The notes under the pieces are model-generated. The model did no database searches and had not been told where the DNA came from. It saw only the letters and a list, made by a program, of their open reading frames with translations. The position numbers and the translations under genes were made by a program. Below, one piece after another: positions 35,893 through 46,924 of a stretch of DNA of 53,161 nt. The first letter of the stretch is position 1. Every line of letters begins with the position of its first letter. The stretch is from NCBI GenBank assembly GCA_012959665.1, contig DUCT01000160.1:33484-86644 (forward strand), in the 5' to 3' direction. This DNA comes from Myxococcales bacterium (GTDB lineage Bacteria; Myxococcota_A; UBA9160; UBA4427).

Positions 35893-38277
35893 ATTCCGGA
35901 CCGCATCTCAATTCTTGCGGACGTCGCTGAGATCGTTTCCCGCTCCCACGATTTGCAGGAGACTCTCGCGAACGTCACGGATCTGGTCGCGAAGCGGCTC
36001 GATGCGGACGTCTGTTCGATTTATCTGATCGATACGGATCCCGAGATCCTGACCCTGATGGCCACCATAGGCCTGGACCCAGCTGCAGTGAGTCGTGTTC
36101 AGTTGCGGGTGGGGGAAGGCCTGGTGGGTCTCGTCGCCCAGCAGCGCGAACCGATCGCTTTGGTGCATGCTCGCGAACATGAGGGCTTTCGCTATTTCCC
36201 CGAAACAGGGGAGGAGCGATTCGAATCTCTGCTCGCAGCGCCCCTAGTGATGCAGAACGCGACCATCGGCGTATTGGTGATCCAGACCGTGGATCCACGG
36301 GCTTTCGAGAAGTCCGATGTGGAGTTGATGCAGACTTGCGCCCAGCTGTTGGCGCCTGTGGTGGTCAATGCTCAGCTTCTGGCCTTGATGAGCATCAGTG
36401 AAACACGGCGGGCCGAGATTACCTCGTCATTGACCAGCACAACGGGTCGGTTTCCCGATGCCAATCGGTCCCCATCCCGAACCGAGCAGAACGTCGAATT
36501 GCGCGGGATCGCCACGTCTCGCGGGGTTGCCATCGGTCCAGTCTATCGGGTCGACGACCCCGTTGATCTTGATCATGTGGAGTATCTGCCGAGGGAATCC
36601 CTTGCCGAAGAACGTGAGGATTTGCTGAAGGCTCTGGCTGAGACCCGTTCGGAAATCGAGGAAGCGCGAGAAGCCTCAGGAGTGCGATTCGGTCCGGAAT
36701 TCGCCGCGGTCTTTCATACCCAGATCCAGATTCTCGAGGACAAGGGATTCGTTGACAATATCGACGAGGCGATCAACCTCAAGAAGAATGCTCTGCTCGC
36801 ACTTCGATCGGTGCTGGATACTTATCGGGAGACGTTTGAGCGAATCGAGGATGAGTACTTTCGCGAGCGGGGTGCCGACATCATCGACATCGGGCACCGT
36901 ATCATGGAAAATCTGCTCGGTGTCCGCTCCCCGGTAGCCCCCATGCAGCCCGGTTCAGTTGTGGTTGTCGATCAGGTTCTCGCTGGGCTCTTTGCTCGGC
37001 TCGAGATGGATCAAGTATCGGCCATCGTTGCCGAGCACGGTGGTTCCACCTCCCATGGCGCCATTTTTGCCCGGACTCTAGAGATCCCGGCGGTTACAGG
37101 CGCCAGTGGAATCATGAACGAGGCCCGGCAGGGAGAGGTTTGCATTGTCGACGGGGCAACCGGGCGGGTCTATCTCCAGCCCGACGAGACGCTGATCGAC
37201 TACTACCGCGGGGCACAGCGTGAGCATGAAGTGGCTATCGCGCACCTCGATGCTCTTTGCGGTCGACCCGCGGAGACCTTGGATGGAAATTCTGTGACCC
37301 TTTCGGCCAACGTGGGGCTCCTCAACGACTTGCGTCAGGTGGATCAGCATGGGGCTGAAGGGATAGGACTCTTCCGGACCGAACTTCTGGCTCTGGCCCA
37401 TCGGGGATTCCCAAGTCAGGAGGAGCAGGAGCAGCTGTATCGTCAGGTTGTGGAGCAGATGGCTCCAAGGCCCGTCACTATTCGCACCTTGGACCTGGGG
37501 GGCGATAAGGGAATCCCCAATGTGGGTATGCCGGGCGAAGAGAACCCACAACTCGGGCTTCGCTCCATACGCCTCACCCTTGAAAACAGGCGAGCATTTC
37601 GAGCCCAGCTTCGCGCGATTCTCAAAGCGAGCGCCTTCGGTCCGACGAAGTTGCTGTTTCCAATGATTTCAAATATCGAAGAATTGCGAGAGGCCAAGGC
37701 ATTGCTCGAGCAGGTTCAAGCGGACTTCGAAAAGAAGGGCCTGGAATTCGATCGCGATATGCCAGTGGGCGTGATGATTGAAGTGCCGTCCACGGCGATT
37801 TCTGCAGACATATTCGCCGCGGAGTGCGATTTCTTCAGTATCGGAACCAATGACTTGACCCAATACACCCTGGCGGTCGATCGTGGCAACGAACGAGTGG
37901 CCCACCTTTATGATGGCTTGCACCCGGCGGTTCTCTCGCTCATCGACCTCAGCGTGAAGGCGGCTGCCCGGGCGGGAATTCCAATTTCGGTCTGCGGTGA
38001 AATGGCCAGCAACCCGCTGTCTGTACCTATTCTTGTGGGCCTCGGTATTGGAGAACTCTCCCTAGTCCCCGCAGCAGTGCCATTCGCCAAAGAAATCGTG
38101 CGCGCACTCGACGGGCGAGAAGTCGCCGAAGACGCACGACGCGCTCTCAAGGCATCGTCGGCTCAGGATGTCCATAAAATCGCAGCCAGTCGACTACTCG
38201 GTGCTGGATTGCTCGATCATCCCGATATCGGTGCTTGGCTCCGCAATTTCGTGGACGAGGCGTCGGGGTTCCCTTGA
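35893..38277 (+). CDS. ptsP: Phosphoenolpyruvate-protein phosphotransferase PtsP (GAF domain + EI), probable ATT start
   Basis: GAF domain then EI: 'VSAIVAEHGGSTSHGAIFARTLEIPAV', 'GIGLFRTELLAL', 'RTLDLGGDKGIPN', 'FFSIGTNDLTQYTLAVDRGN', 'SVCGEMASNP'. The tool ORF starts at TTG 35953, but GAF-like sequence continues upstream to ATT 35893, preceded by GGAGG. Confidence 0.9.
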   Translation: MPDRISILADVAEIVSRSHDLQETLANVTDLVAKRLDADVCSIYLIDTDPEILTLMATIGLDPAAVSRVQLRVGEGLVGLVAQQREPIALVHAREHEGFRYFPETGEERFESLLAAPLVMQNATIGVLVIQTVDPRAFEKSDVELMQTCAQLLAPVVVNAQLLALMSISETRRAEITSSLTSTTGRFPDANRSPSRTEQNVELRGIATSRGVAIGPVYRVDDPVDLDHVEYLPRESLAEEREDLLKALAETRSEIEEAREASGVRFGPEFAAVFHTQIQILEDKGFVDNIDEAINLKKNALLALRSVLDTYRETFERIEDEYFRERGADIIDIGHRIMENLLGVRSPVAPMQPGSVVVVDQVLAGLFARLEMDQVSAIVAEHGGSTSHGAIFARTLEIPAVTGASGIMNEARQGEVCIVDGATGRVYLQPDETLIDYYRGAQREHEVAIAHLDALCGRPAETLDGNSVTLSANVGLLNDLRQVDQHGAEGIGLFRTELLALAHRGFPSQEEQEQLYRQVVEQMAPRPVTIRTLDLGGDKGIPNVGMPGEENPQLGLRSIRLTLENRRAFRAQLRAILKASAFGPTKLLFPMISNIEELREAKALLEQVQADFEKKGLEFDRDMPVGVMIEVPSTAISADIFAAECDFFSIGTNDLTQYTLAVDRGNERVAHLYDGLHPAVLSLIDLSVKAAARAGIPISVCGEMASNPLSVPILVGLGIGELSLVPAAVPFAKEIVRALDGREVAEDARRALKASSAQDVHKIAASRLLGAGLLDHPDIGAWLRNFVDEASGFP

Positions 38278-39929
38278 GCTAGGCCTGTACTCAGCTTGCC
38301 GCGGATGACCTCGGCGACCACGAGGAATGAAGCGGCCACGGCGATTACCGATGCCCAACGATATTCATCGTACTCCTGATAGAAAATCAGCCCATTGAGG
38401 TTCCACGCGGTGGCTGCGCCCAGAAGTACCAGGCCGACCGTGGGGCGACGACTGGCGAGTAGCGCAACCGCGATGAAGAAAGAGAAGTAGTAGTTGGTCG
38501 GTGCCGTGACGAGGGGAATCAGGCAGGCGCCGAGTGCGGCCGCTTCCCAATCCTCGGTCTCTCGCAGCGCGCGCCAGAAGAGAGCGAAGAAGGCGATCAG
38601 GATAGAGATGTGAATGGGTAGGGCCACCCAGGAAGCTTGGGGAGAAAGCCATTGGGCCAAAACCTGGAGGCCTATCTGGTTGGTGATCGTCATCGAAGAA
38701 AATTCCAAAATCTTGATCACGAAATCCGAATAAGCGGAAGAGGGCAGGACAATCAGGCTTGCGAGCCCGATACCGCCGAACGCAAGCACGGCTCCGCCCA
38801 CGAAGCGCTTGTGGCACGCCTTCAGCTCTCGGTGAGCCAGGAGATGTTGGGCCGCTCGCAGCCCATAGCCGAGGCCCAGGGCGCCGGGAAATAAGCGAAG
38901 CAGAGTGGAGCAGGATAGTGCGGCCCCGCCGATCAAGGGCAGGCCTCTTTTTAAGGCCGCCACTCCACCGATTGCACTGATCCACCAGAGATGGCGGAGG
39001 AAAGCATCGCCCACCCAAGCGTATCGCCAAAGGCAGCCGGTTCCCCAGATCAGCACGATCAGGCAGGTGGTTTCCAGTCCAAAGATCCAAGCCACGGTGG
39101 CGAATGCTGAGATGATCAGAAGGCGATCGACCCGGGACAGCAGATATGCGGACTCCGGATTACTGACCGAGAAGATATTCGCGACCCATCCGCCGGCCAG
39201 GGTCCAAGGCGGAGAAGGGTGATAGCCGTGGTCTTGCCATGTCGCTCGCCGAAGGTGGCTCGGCCACTTCTGGACGAAGAAAGCGACGTCGTCCCCGAAT
39301 GCTTGCCATCGCTGATCCCCAAACCGCTCGGGGCAGTCCTGCCCGTCTTTCTTGATGGTTTCGTAGGGCTGTAGTTCCATGGAATGCAGGTTGCGAGCGC
39401 GGTCGCGCTGCGAATTTGGCAACTGCAATCCGCGCTCGGCCAGCACTGCCAGGGAGCACCCGTAGAGATCGAAATACCCGAGCTCCTCGAAATATTTTGA
39501 ACCGACGTAGTAATGAAAATTGTCCGTTGTCGCGAACCCCCGGACGTGGGAGAACTGAAAAAACTGGTAGTAGGAAGCGAATGCCCCAGCTGCAGCAACC
39601 GCCAAGAGGAAAAGTCTTGCGCGAGCGAGTTTTGATGGGCGGTGCCGGGGGAGAAAAAAACCCCATGCGAATATTGCAAAGCCGGCAACGAGGATCGCCA
39701 GGCGAACTTCGCTCATCCGGTAGTCGATGCTCTGGCTTCCGTCCTGGATGAGGATGGGTTGGCCGGATCCGAAAGCACCCGCGGCTGTCGCTGGGGAGGC
39801 AGGGGCTCCGTTCAGGGCCGAGTTCGTATCGGAGAGCGCGGTCCCCGCGATGCTTACAAAAAGGAAAAGCAGGAAGACGAGCTTGGGGGCTGTCCACTTC
39901 ACTCCGCTTCTCCTGCCCGTCAGACTCAT
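38217..39929 (-). CDS. Polytopic membrane protein, GT87/DUF2029 glycosyltransferase-like
   Basis: Many hydrophobic helices with lumenal-type loops ('FSHVRGFATTDNFHYYVGSKYFEELGYFDLYGCSL'); architecture like integral membrane mannosyltransferases. Confidence 0.55.
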   Translation of the reverse strand: MSLTGRRSGVKWTAPKLVFLLFLFVSIAGTALSDTNSALNGAPASPATAAGAFGSGQPILIQDGSQSIDYRMSEVRLAILVAGFAIFAWGFFLPRHRPSKLARARLFLLAVAAAGAFASYYQFFQFSHVRGFATTDNFHYYVGSKYFEELGYFDLYGCSLAVLAERGLQLPNSQRDRARNLHSMELQPYETIKKDGQDCPERFGDQRWQAFGDDVAFFVQKWPSHLRRATWQDHGYHPSPPWTLAGGWVANIFSVSNPESAYLLSRVDRLLIISAFATVAWIFGLETTCLIVLIWGTGCLWRYAWVGDAFLRHLWWISAIGGVAALKRGLPLIGGAALSCSTLLRLFPGALGLGYGLRAAQHLLAHRELKACHKRFVGGAVLAFGGIGLASLIVLPSSAYSDFVIKILEFSSMTITNQIGLQVLAQWLSPQASWVALPIHISILIAFFALFWRALRETEDWEAAALGACLIPLVTAPTNYYFSFFIAVALLASRRPTVGLVLLGAATAWNLNGLIFYQEYDEYRWASVIAVAASFLVVAEVIRGKLSTGLAQGNPDASSTKLRSQAPISG

Positions 39930-39972
39930 GGGGTCGTCCCTTTTGTCAGCCGGTTCACGAGGGGGCGAGTGG

Positions 39973-42624
39973 CTAGCCCACGATATTGACAAGCCGGCCC
40001 GGAACCACGATGACCTTCTTGGGTTTTCGGCCCGACAGGTGGCTCTGCACCCGAGGTGAAGCCAAGGCCATTGCCTCCAGGTCAGCGTCGCTCGTCTCTT
40101 TCGCTACTTCCAACTCGTCACGCTTCTTCCCATTCACCTGAATCACGATTCGAAGCATTTCCTCTTCGAGCAACTGCAGCTCGATTTCGGGCCAGGGCTC
40201 GTAGGCAAGAGTTTCTGAATGGCCGAGCCGGCTCCAGAGCTCTTCCGCAAGATGGGGAGCCAAGGGTGCCAGCATCAGAACGAGTTTTTCGGCGGCGTCC
40301 TGGGTTAGTTCGTCGCCGCCGCGGGTGACGTCACGCACAAAGACCATCAGCTTGGAAATTGCCGTGTTGAAACGCATGGCTTCAATGTCTTCGGTCACAC
40401 CCGAAATGGTTCGAGCCAGGAGACGGCGCTGGTCATCGCTTCCCGGCCCCTGGGCAAGACTTCGATTGACAGATTCTTCGCCTGAATCGTCGACGACAAG
40501 ACGCCAGCAGCGCTGGAGAAAACGGTAGATGCCCTGTATTCCGTCCGTGGACCACGGTGCATCTTTTTCCAGGGGGCCGATGAACATTTCGTAGAGGCGC
40601 ATGGAGTCAGCGCCGAATTCATTGATGACATCGTCTGGGTTGACGACGTTGCCCCTGCTCTTGGACATCTTTTCCATGACACTTTCAAGGACAAGCTCAG
40701 GGAACCGGGCATGGCGGGCCTCTCCGGAACTTTTGTCGATGATGACATCGCTAGCAGCCGCCCAGCGGGCCTTTACGGCTCGATCATCGTCCACTGTCCG
40801 GGGGCCTTCGTTGGAGATGCGTATTTGCTGGGCCGGGTAGGGCGTCGCCTTCATCGCCGGATCGTCATCGAGGTTGTCATCGTAGTAACGGAAGCTCTCG
40901 CCAAGAATCATTCCCTGGTTGACAAGCTTTTGGAATGGTTCACGGGTATGGACAAGGCCGATGTCGAAAAAGACCTTGTGCCAAAATCGGGCATAGAGCA
41001 GGTGAAGAACGGCATGCTCGGCTCCCCCCACGTAAAGGTCCACCGGCATCCAGTATCGTTCAGCCTCTTCCGACCAGGGTGCTTCCTGGTTCTCGGGGTC
41101 AATGAACCGGAGGAAGTACCAGCAGCTCCCGGCCCATTGGGGCATGGTGTTCGGATCTCGATGGGCCGTTTTTCCCGTTTCGGGATCGGTGACTTCGATC
41201 CAATCGGTGACCCGGGCCAGAGGCGCTTCGAAATTTTCCCCGGTTGGTTTGAAGTCATCGAGTTCGGGCAGAGTGAGGGGGAGGTCCTCCTCGGGAACCA
41301 GGCTGACGCTTCCGTCCGTCCGGTGGATCACAGGGAATGGCTCTCCCCAATAACGTTGGCGGCTGAATAGCCAGTCGCGGAGTTTGTAGGTAATGGAGGC
41401 CTCGCCGAGCTTCTCCGCTTCAAGCCATTCGTTCATTTTTTTCTTGGCGGCTGCAGTCTCAAGGCCGTCCAGGAATGAGGAGTTGATGGCCTTTCCGGCT
41501 CCGGTATAGGCGGCTTCCTCGAGGTTACCCCCCTCGACGACTTCGATAATGGGCAAGTCAAAGGTCTTGGCGAAGAGGTAGTCGCGCTCATCATGGCCGG
41601 GGACGGCCATGATGGCGCCTGTCCCGTAGGCGGCGAGTACGTAGTCGGCTATCCAAATCGGAATTTCGGCATTGTTGACGGGGTTTGTCGCGAATGCACC
41701 GGTGAATGCACCGGTCTTTTCGCTGGAGTCGGCCATGCGGTCGCGTTCGCTTCGGCGCTGAGTTCGTTGGATGTACGTCTGAACGGTCTCGCGCTGGGCG
41801 GCGGTAGTGATCTCGGCGACCAAGGGATGCTCCGGGGCCAGTACCATGTATGTGGCACCGAAGAGTGTGTCCGGCCGGGTGGTAAAAACTTCAATCTGCT
41901 GCGCGTCGGCGCCTTTGCCCGCCACCGGGAAGCGGATCCGAGCCCCTTCCGAGCGCCCGATCCATTCTCGCTGCATCTTTTTGATGGGTTCTGGCCAGTC
42001 CAGATCTTCAAGGTCGTCCAGCAGACGCTCGGCGTACTGGGTGATTCGCAGCATCCACTGCTTGAGTGGAAGACGGGTGACCGGGTGTCCCCCGACTTCG
42101 CTCCGGCCGTCGATCACTTCTTCGTTTGCCAGCACGGTTCCGAGTTCGGGGCACCAGTTGACCGGGACCTCTGCCTGATAGGCGAGTCCGCGCTCGTGGA
42201 GTTTCAAGAAGATCCACTGGGTCCAGCGTGAGTAGTCGGGTGCGGTGGTGTCGATCTCCCTCGACCAGTCATAGCTGAAGCCCATGGATTGTATTTGTCG
42301 GCGGAAGTTCGCGATGTTGCGCTGGGTGGTGATGCGGGGATGGGTTCCGGTCTTGATCGCGTACTGTTCGGCGGGGAGTCCAAAAGCATCCCAGCCCATG
42401 GGATGCAGGACGTTGAATCCCCGCATGCGCTTGTATCGTGCCAGGATATCCGTCGCCGTAAAGCCTTCGGGGTGGCCCACGTGTAGCCCGTCTCCCGAGG
42501 GATAGGGGAACATGTCGAGCACGTAGTACTTGGGCTTGGTCGTGTCGAGGACAGCCCGAAAAGTTTGGTTTTCAAGCCAATAAGCTTGCCAGCGGGGCTC
42601 GATTTCATCGGGCGAATAGGTCAT
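39973..42624 (-). CDS. leuS: Leucyl-tRNA synthetase
   Basis: '[21 protein letters not shown]', '[26 protein letters not shown]', '[16 protein letters not shown]', '[18 protein letters not shown]'. Confidence 0.97.
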   Translation of the reverse strand: MTYSPDEIEPRWQAYWLENQTFRAVLDTTKPKYYVLDMFPYPSGDGLHVGHPEGFTATDILARYKRMRGFNVLHPMGWDAFGLPAEQYAIKTGTHPRITTQRNIANFRRQIQSMGFSYDWSREIDTTAPDYSRWTQWIFLKLHERGLAYQAEVPVNWCPELGTVLANEEVIDGRSEVGGHPVTRLPLKQWMLRITQYAERLLDDLEDLDWPEPIKKMQREWIGRSEGARIRFPVAGKGADAQQIEVFTTRPDTLFGATYMVLAPEHPLVAEITTAAQRETVQTYIQRTQRRSERDRMADSSEKTGAFTGAFATNPVNNAEIPIWIADYVLAAYGTGAIMAVPGHDERDYLFAKTFDLPIIEVVEGGNLEEAAYTGAGKAINSSFLDGLETAAAKKKMNEWLEAEKLGEASITYKLRDWLFSRQRYWGEPFPVIHRTDGSVSLVPEEDLPLTLPELDDFKPTGENFEAPLARVTDWIEVTDPETGKTAHRDPNTMPQWAGSCWYFLRFIDPENQEAPWSEEAERYWMPVDLYVGGAEHAVLHLLYARFWHKVFFDIGLVHTREPFQKLVNQGMILGESFRYYDDNLDDDPAMKATPYPAQQIRISNEGPRTVDDDRAVKARWAAASDVIIDKSSGEARHARFPELVLESVMEKMSKSRGNVVNPDDVINEFGADSMRLYEMFIGPLEKDAPWSTDGIQGIYRFLQRCWRLVVDDSGEESVNRSLAQGPGSDDQRRLLARTISGVTEDIEAMRFNTAISKLMVFVRDVTRGGDELTQDAAEKLVLMLAPLAPHLAEELWSRLGHSETLAYEPWPEIELQLLEEEMLRIVIQVNGKKRDELEVAKETSDADLEAMALASPRVQSHLSGRKPKKVIVVPGRLVNIVG

Positions 42625-42744
42625 CAGTGGGGAAAGTGCCCGTGAGTGGCCGACTCGTCAACGGAAGAGGCCAAGTCGCCCGTAAATTTCGAACATTCGC
42701 GATTGGGCTAGAGTCGGCCAATGGCCGTGGATGAAGAGCCCTCA

Positions 42745-43545
42745 ATGCAGGTATTCGTGGTTTCGGATGGGACGGGGGATACCGGCACCGCGACAGTTCG
42801 AGCAGCAATGCTCCAATTCCAAAGCCCCTGGCGTTTGCGGGTTTTTGGGGAGATCCGCCGGCCGCCGGAAGCAAAAAGGGTCGTCGCTCGTGCCGCCGAG
42901 GAGAACGCGCTCGTGGTTTTCAGCCTGGTCGAGCGCAACATGGTCGATGTCATGCAGCGCGAAGCCCAGCAGCAGGGCGTTGTTGCCCTGGATTTGCTCG
43001 GGCCTTTGATTGCCAGAGTTGCCCAACGACTCCATGCCGAGCCGAAGCACCAACCCGGCCTCCTTCATAGCATGTCGGAGGACTATTTCGCACGAATTGA
43101 CGCGGTGGAATTCGCCGTGAACCACGACGATGGCGCGAATGTCCACACCCTATACGATGCGGATATTGTCTTGACCGGAGTTTCTCGGACTTCCAAGACA
43201 CCGCTCTCCATGTACCTCGCCCAACGGGGATACAAAACCGGAAATGTTCCCCTTGTCCCTCGAGTCGATCCGCCCCGGGAGCTTCTGGAACTCGACTCAC
43301 AGCGGGTGTTCGGCCTTCTGATTGATGCGGGCGAGTTGATGACGATTCGCCAGGCTCGCCTTCGAGCCATCAAGGCTTCCCCGGCTTCCGAGTACACCGA
43401 CATCGCAGCGGTCACAGATGAGGTTGAGGAAGCACGACTTCTTTGCCGTCGAAATGGCTGGAGGATCGTCGACGTGACGGGCAAGGCCGTTGAAGAGAAC
43501 GCGGCTCGACTGATGGAATACTACGAACTAAGACACGGCGGTTGA
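42745..43545 (+). CDS. ppsR: PEP synthase/pyruvate phosphate dikinase regulatory protein (bifunctional kinase/pyrophosphorylase, DUF299)
   Basis: 'VFVVSDGTGDTGTATVRAA', 'DADIVLTGVSRTSKTPLSMYLAQRGYKTGNVPLVP', 'VTGKAVEENAARLMEYY'. Confidence 0.92.
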   Translation: MQVFVVSDGTGDTGTATVRAAMLQFQSPWRLRVFGEIRRPPEAKRVVARAAEENALVVFSLVERNMVDVMQREAQQQGVVALDLLGPLIARVAQRLHAEPKHQPGLLHSMSEDYFARIDAVEFAVNHDDGANVHTLYDADIVLTGVSRTSKTPLSMYLAQRGYKTGNVPLVPRVDPPRELLELDSQRVFGLLIDAGELMTIRQARLRAIKASPASEYTDIAAVTDEVEEARLLCRRNGWRIVDVTGKAVEENAARLMEYYELRHGG

Positions 43546-43566
43546 TTGATCCCCGGCCGTGAACTT

Positions 43567-46500
43567 CTAGTCTTCCCGCAATCCCTTCTTGCGTTCCATT
43601 TCTTTCTGCCGGTGAATGGCATCGATCTGGTCTTCTGTAAGCAGCGCCGTTGCCACCTTGGGTCGGAACACCGAGTAGAACGCTGGCACGACTGTCAACG
43701 CACCGAACATGTTGATGACCATTAGGATGCAGAGCATCTTGGCCATGTCGGCCTGGAAGCGAAGGCTGGAAAAAGTCCACAACACAATGCCACCGACAAT
43801 GGTGCTCGCAGTGAATGCAACCGCCATGCCTGTGGTTCGGATCGCACGGCGAACGGCTTCGTCAATATCGGCTGTGTCGGAGACCTCGTGGCGAATTCGG
43901 TCTACGATATAGATCGCGTAGTCGACGCCGATTCCGACGCCCACTGACTGGACAGGAAGAGTGTTGATGTTCAACCCCATGCCCGCTATCGCCATATAGG
44001 CCAGTGAAAGCATGGTGGCGGTAGCGATCTGCAGCAGGATGATGAAACCGCTGGGTACGGATTGGTAGGTGATCGAATGAAGGGTGAAGATCACCAGGAA
44101 GATCAGCACGATATTGGCCACATGGCTACGTTCGACCTCGTCATCGATCGCGGCCAGGATGCCCATCAGGCCCCCTGCCATCACGAACTGAACACCTCGA
44201 GTCCATGAGTTGGTCTGCTGGTAGGCTGGGATTCCGTCGACGGCCTTGGTGTCCTCGACGATGAGGTTGGTCGTATTGGTGGCCACCGCCCGCACGCCAA
44301 ATTCTTCATCTTCCCACCAGTAGTCGATGTCTTCGAGCTGCCAGTTGGCCAGGGTTCCGGGCCACGTGAAGAATTCGCCTTCCTCCATGTCATCGAGATT
44401 ATCCTCGTAGTCCTCGATGGCGCCTTCCCTGAAGGTGTGAATCCATTCCGGCAGCCCCTCCACGCTCGTGAACTCCGAGATCGACTGGCTCGAGTAGGTG
44501 CCGTCGGTGTTGCGAACCTGGACCTTCATTTCGTGATGCCGGTCCGGAAGCAGCGGCCCGAGCATGTAATACCATTTGTCGATCAATGCTTTTTGGGTAA
44601 AGAAACCGTCTTCGGGTCCGGCGCGATCCTTCTCCAGACGGACGATCACTTGGCCAATGGGGTTGCGGCGAATGAATTCCTCGGCGGCGGTCACCGCGCG
44701 CCGAATTGTCTCCCCCTTGTGGTCGCGATAGAAGAACGAAATGTTTGAATCCTTGCCCTCGGGTGTGAGGTAGGGATCCATGGCGCCAGGGGCGCCGTTG
44801 GTCCGCATTTGGAAGATCTGTTGGCGAACCACGGCTTGATCGTCGGAGACAAAACTCCACTTTGGGTCGCCATAATGGTTCATCGACCATGCGGTTCGAA
44901 CAATCGGAACGATGGAGAAGGTGGCGCCGAGAGGTGTGTACATCCCCATCCAGCGCTCAAATTCCGCCATTCTCAGGATAGGTAGGGCGTCGCCGCTGGC
45001 CTTCTCTTTGTCGCCTTCCAAGAAGACGACCATGGAATCCACGCCCCCGAATCTTTCTGCAATTTCGGCGGTGGCGATGTTCCACTCGTGGTCGGGAAAG
45101 AGCAGGGGCGTCCCGGGCTTGGCCTCGCCGATCTGGGAGTAGACAAGAGTGATGTAGGTCGACACGATGAGCAGCACAACGGTGCCCACGGCAATGACGT
45201 ACTTCCAGGTCGGATGGGTCGTGATGTTTCCGAGGAAATTCGTAAAGCGCACCATGAAGGCGGGCACGAAGTGTTCGTGCTCGGCGGGAGCCGGCAGGTA
45301 GCAGATCAGCACGGGATGAAGAATTTCTACGGTGATGATGATCGAGGAGACCCAGAACGCCCCGAAAATGCCGAGCTCGCGCATTTGAGGAATGGAGGTC
45401 ACGAGGATGACAAGGAGGCCGGCGACGTCTGTGACGATTCCGAGAGTTCCCGGTACGATGAGTTCGCTCATCGCTACGGTGGCGGCTTCCTTCTTGGCCG
45501 CCTCGGGGTCGCCCATGGCGGGGAGTAGGATTTCGTAATCCTCGAAAAAACGCTCGGCCATTTGAACCGTATGGGATACGGCTCGGGCGGTGATAATGGT
45601 GGGGATCACGAGGATTAGCGGATCAAAGGTAATGCCCACCCAGCCGGTAAATCCGAGGCCCCAGATCGTAGTTGCCAGGGCGGCAACGGCGGGAATCAGC
45701 ACGCCGTGCCATCGCCTGAAGTACGCCCAGAGCAGTACGAAAATCATCACAACGGTCAGGAAGAGGAAGAGGGTGATTTCGAAAGCGTGGAGCAGGATCC
45801 ATCCCACGAGAACCGGGTAGCCGGAGATGAAAACTTGGACATTTTCGGTTTCTTCGTCGAGCTTGATCTGCTGCACATGATCGAAGACGGCGATAAAGGT
45901 TTCGCGGTTGTTCAGTCGATCGGTGATGAAGCCCGCGGTGATCAGCGCTCCCTGCTGGTCGAGGGAGACCAACCGGCCGTAGATAAAGGGAGGGTTCTGC
46001 CTGACCCTCTCTCCGATCGCGTCGGCCTCTTCCTGGGTTTCAGGCAGTTCTGACATCAAGACGGTTGTCTCGATATCCCCGGCCGCTTCTACCTGGATGA
46101 CCCGTGTGTTGTTCGCCGTGACCGAGCGGATCTGATAGTGGTTGACAGGGTAGGGCGGGTAGGTGGTATCCAAAAGTTTCTGGATCTTCTGAGGGGGCGT
46201 TTCCGCCTCCTCCAATTCGTCGCGCATCTCGTCGCGCTCGTCTATATGACTATTGTAGCCCCGGCCGTCTAGCCGCTGAGTGATCCTGTTGATTCGGGCG
46301 AGATTGTCCGGGGTGAAAATCGTGCCTTCCTTTACGACCACGGCGATCGCGATGGACGAGGACCCGCCAAACTTGTTGGCAAATTTATCCTGGGCACTGA
46401 TGAAGGGGTGGTCGGGCCACTGGTCTCTTGCCCGGGTGTCGACGTTGATGGCCGGGAGGTTCTTCCAGCCCATATCCATGGTCAGCAGCAAGGCATTGAG

Positions 46501-46620
46501 GATCGGAAAAAAGAAGAACGCCGTGGAAATGATGAGCGCGATCAGAATGGGAAACTTCCGCCGGACGACGGCCTCGGCGAAGATCAGTGTGGCGGATTTG
46601 TTTGCTCGAATTTCACTCAT
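43567..46620 (-). CDS. MMPL/RND-superfamily exporter (HAE3/hopanoid-type-like)
   Basis: RND topology with two TM bundles: 'FDPLILVIPTIITARAVSHTVQMAERFFEDYE', 'VGVGIGVDYAIYIVDRIRHEV', 'RRAIRTTGMAVAFTASTIVGGIVLW'. Confidence 0.85.
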   Translation of the reverse strand: MSEIRANKSATLIFAEAVVRRKFPILIALIISTAFFFFPILNALLLTMDMGWKNLPAINVDTRARDQWPDHPFISAQDKFANKFGGSSSIAIAVVVKEGTIFTPDNLARINRITQRLDGRGYNSHIDERDEMRDELEEAETPPQKIQKLLDTTYPPYPVNHYQIRSVTANNTRVIQVEAAGDIETTVLMSELPETQEEADAIGERVRQNPPFIYGRLVSLDQQGALITAGFITDRLNNRETFIAVFDHVQQIKLDEETENVQVFISGYPVLVGWILLHAFEITLFLFLTVVMIFVLLWAYFRRWHGVLIPAVAALATTIWGLGFTGWVGITFDPLILVIPTIITARAVSHTVQMAERFFEDYEILLPAMGDPEAAKKEAATVAMSELIVPGTLGIVTDVAGLLVILVTSIPQMRELGIFGAFWVSSIIITVEILHPVLICYLPAPAEHEHFVPAFMVRFTNFLGNITTHPTWKYVIAVGTVVLLIVSTYITLVYSQIGEAKPGTPLLFPDHEWNIATAEIAERFGGVDSMVVFLEGDKEKASGDALPILRMAEFERWMGMYTPLGATFSIVPIVRTAWSMNHYGDPKWSFVSDDQAVVRQQIFQMRTNGAPGAMDPYLTPEGKDSNISFFYRDHKGETIRRAVTAAEEFIRRNPIGQVIVRLEKDRAGPEDGFFTQKALIDKWYYMLGPLLPDRHHEMKVQVRNTDGTYSSQSISEFTSVEGLPEWIHTFREGAIEDYEDNLDDMEEGEFFTWPGTLANWQLEDIDYWWEDEEFGVRAVATNTTNLIVEDTKAVDGIPAYQQTNSWTRGVQFVMAGGLMGILAAIDDEVERSHVANIVLIFLVIFTLHSITYQSVPSGFIILLQIATATMLSLAYMAIAGMGLNINTLPVQSVGVGIGVDYAIYIVDRIRHEVSDTADIDEAVRRAIRTTGMAVAFTASTIVGGIVLWTFSSLRFQADMAKMLCILMVINMFGALTVVPAFYSVFRPKVATALLTEDQIDAIHRQKEMERKKGLRED

Positions 46621-46924
46621 CAAATATTCCCGGTCGTCGTGCTTTCCGAAGGGTCTGGGGGCGTTACAAATTACCGCAAAAAGAAAGCCGAAATTTCGAT
46701 TCGGCCTCCGGCTCGCCCCGGAATTTCTGGTCCCTGGGCCATCCAAGCGCACGAGATCCAAGCGGCGGACCCAACGGGCTTCTCAGCGGAGCCCGAACAC
46801 TATTTGAATGGCTCCCGAGGTCAAGGCGATCCGGTAGGGATTTTGGAGTACTTTGCTCCCGGCGGGGGAGGTTTCCGAGGGTTTGGCCTTGGGTCTCGGC
46901 CAATATGAAGCCGCTGAGGACTAA

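Noticed and set aside
41692-41716. Tandem gaatgcaccggt duplication in leuS
   Set aside because: Encodes TGAFTGAF within the LeuRS editing region and is a short coding duplication with no further evidence.
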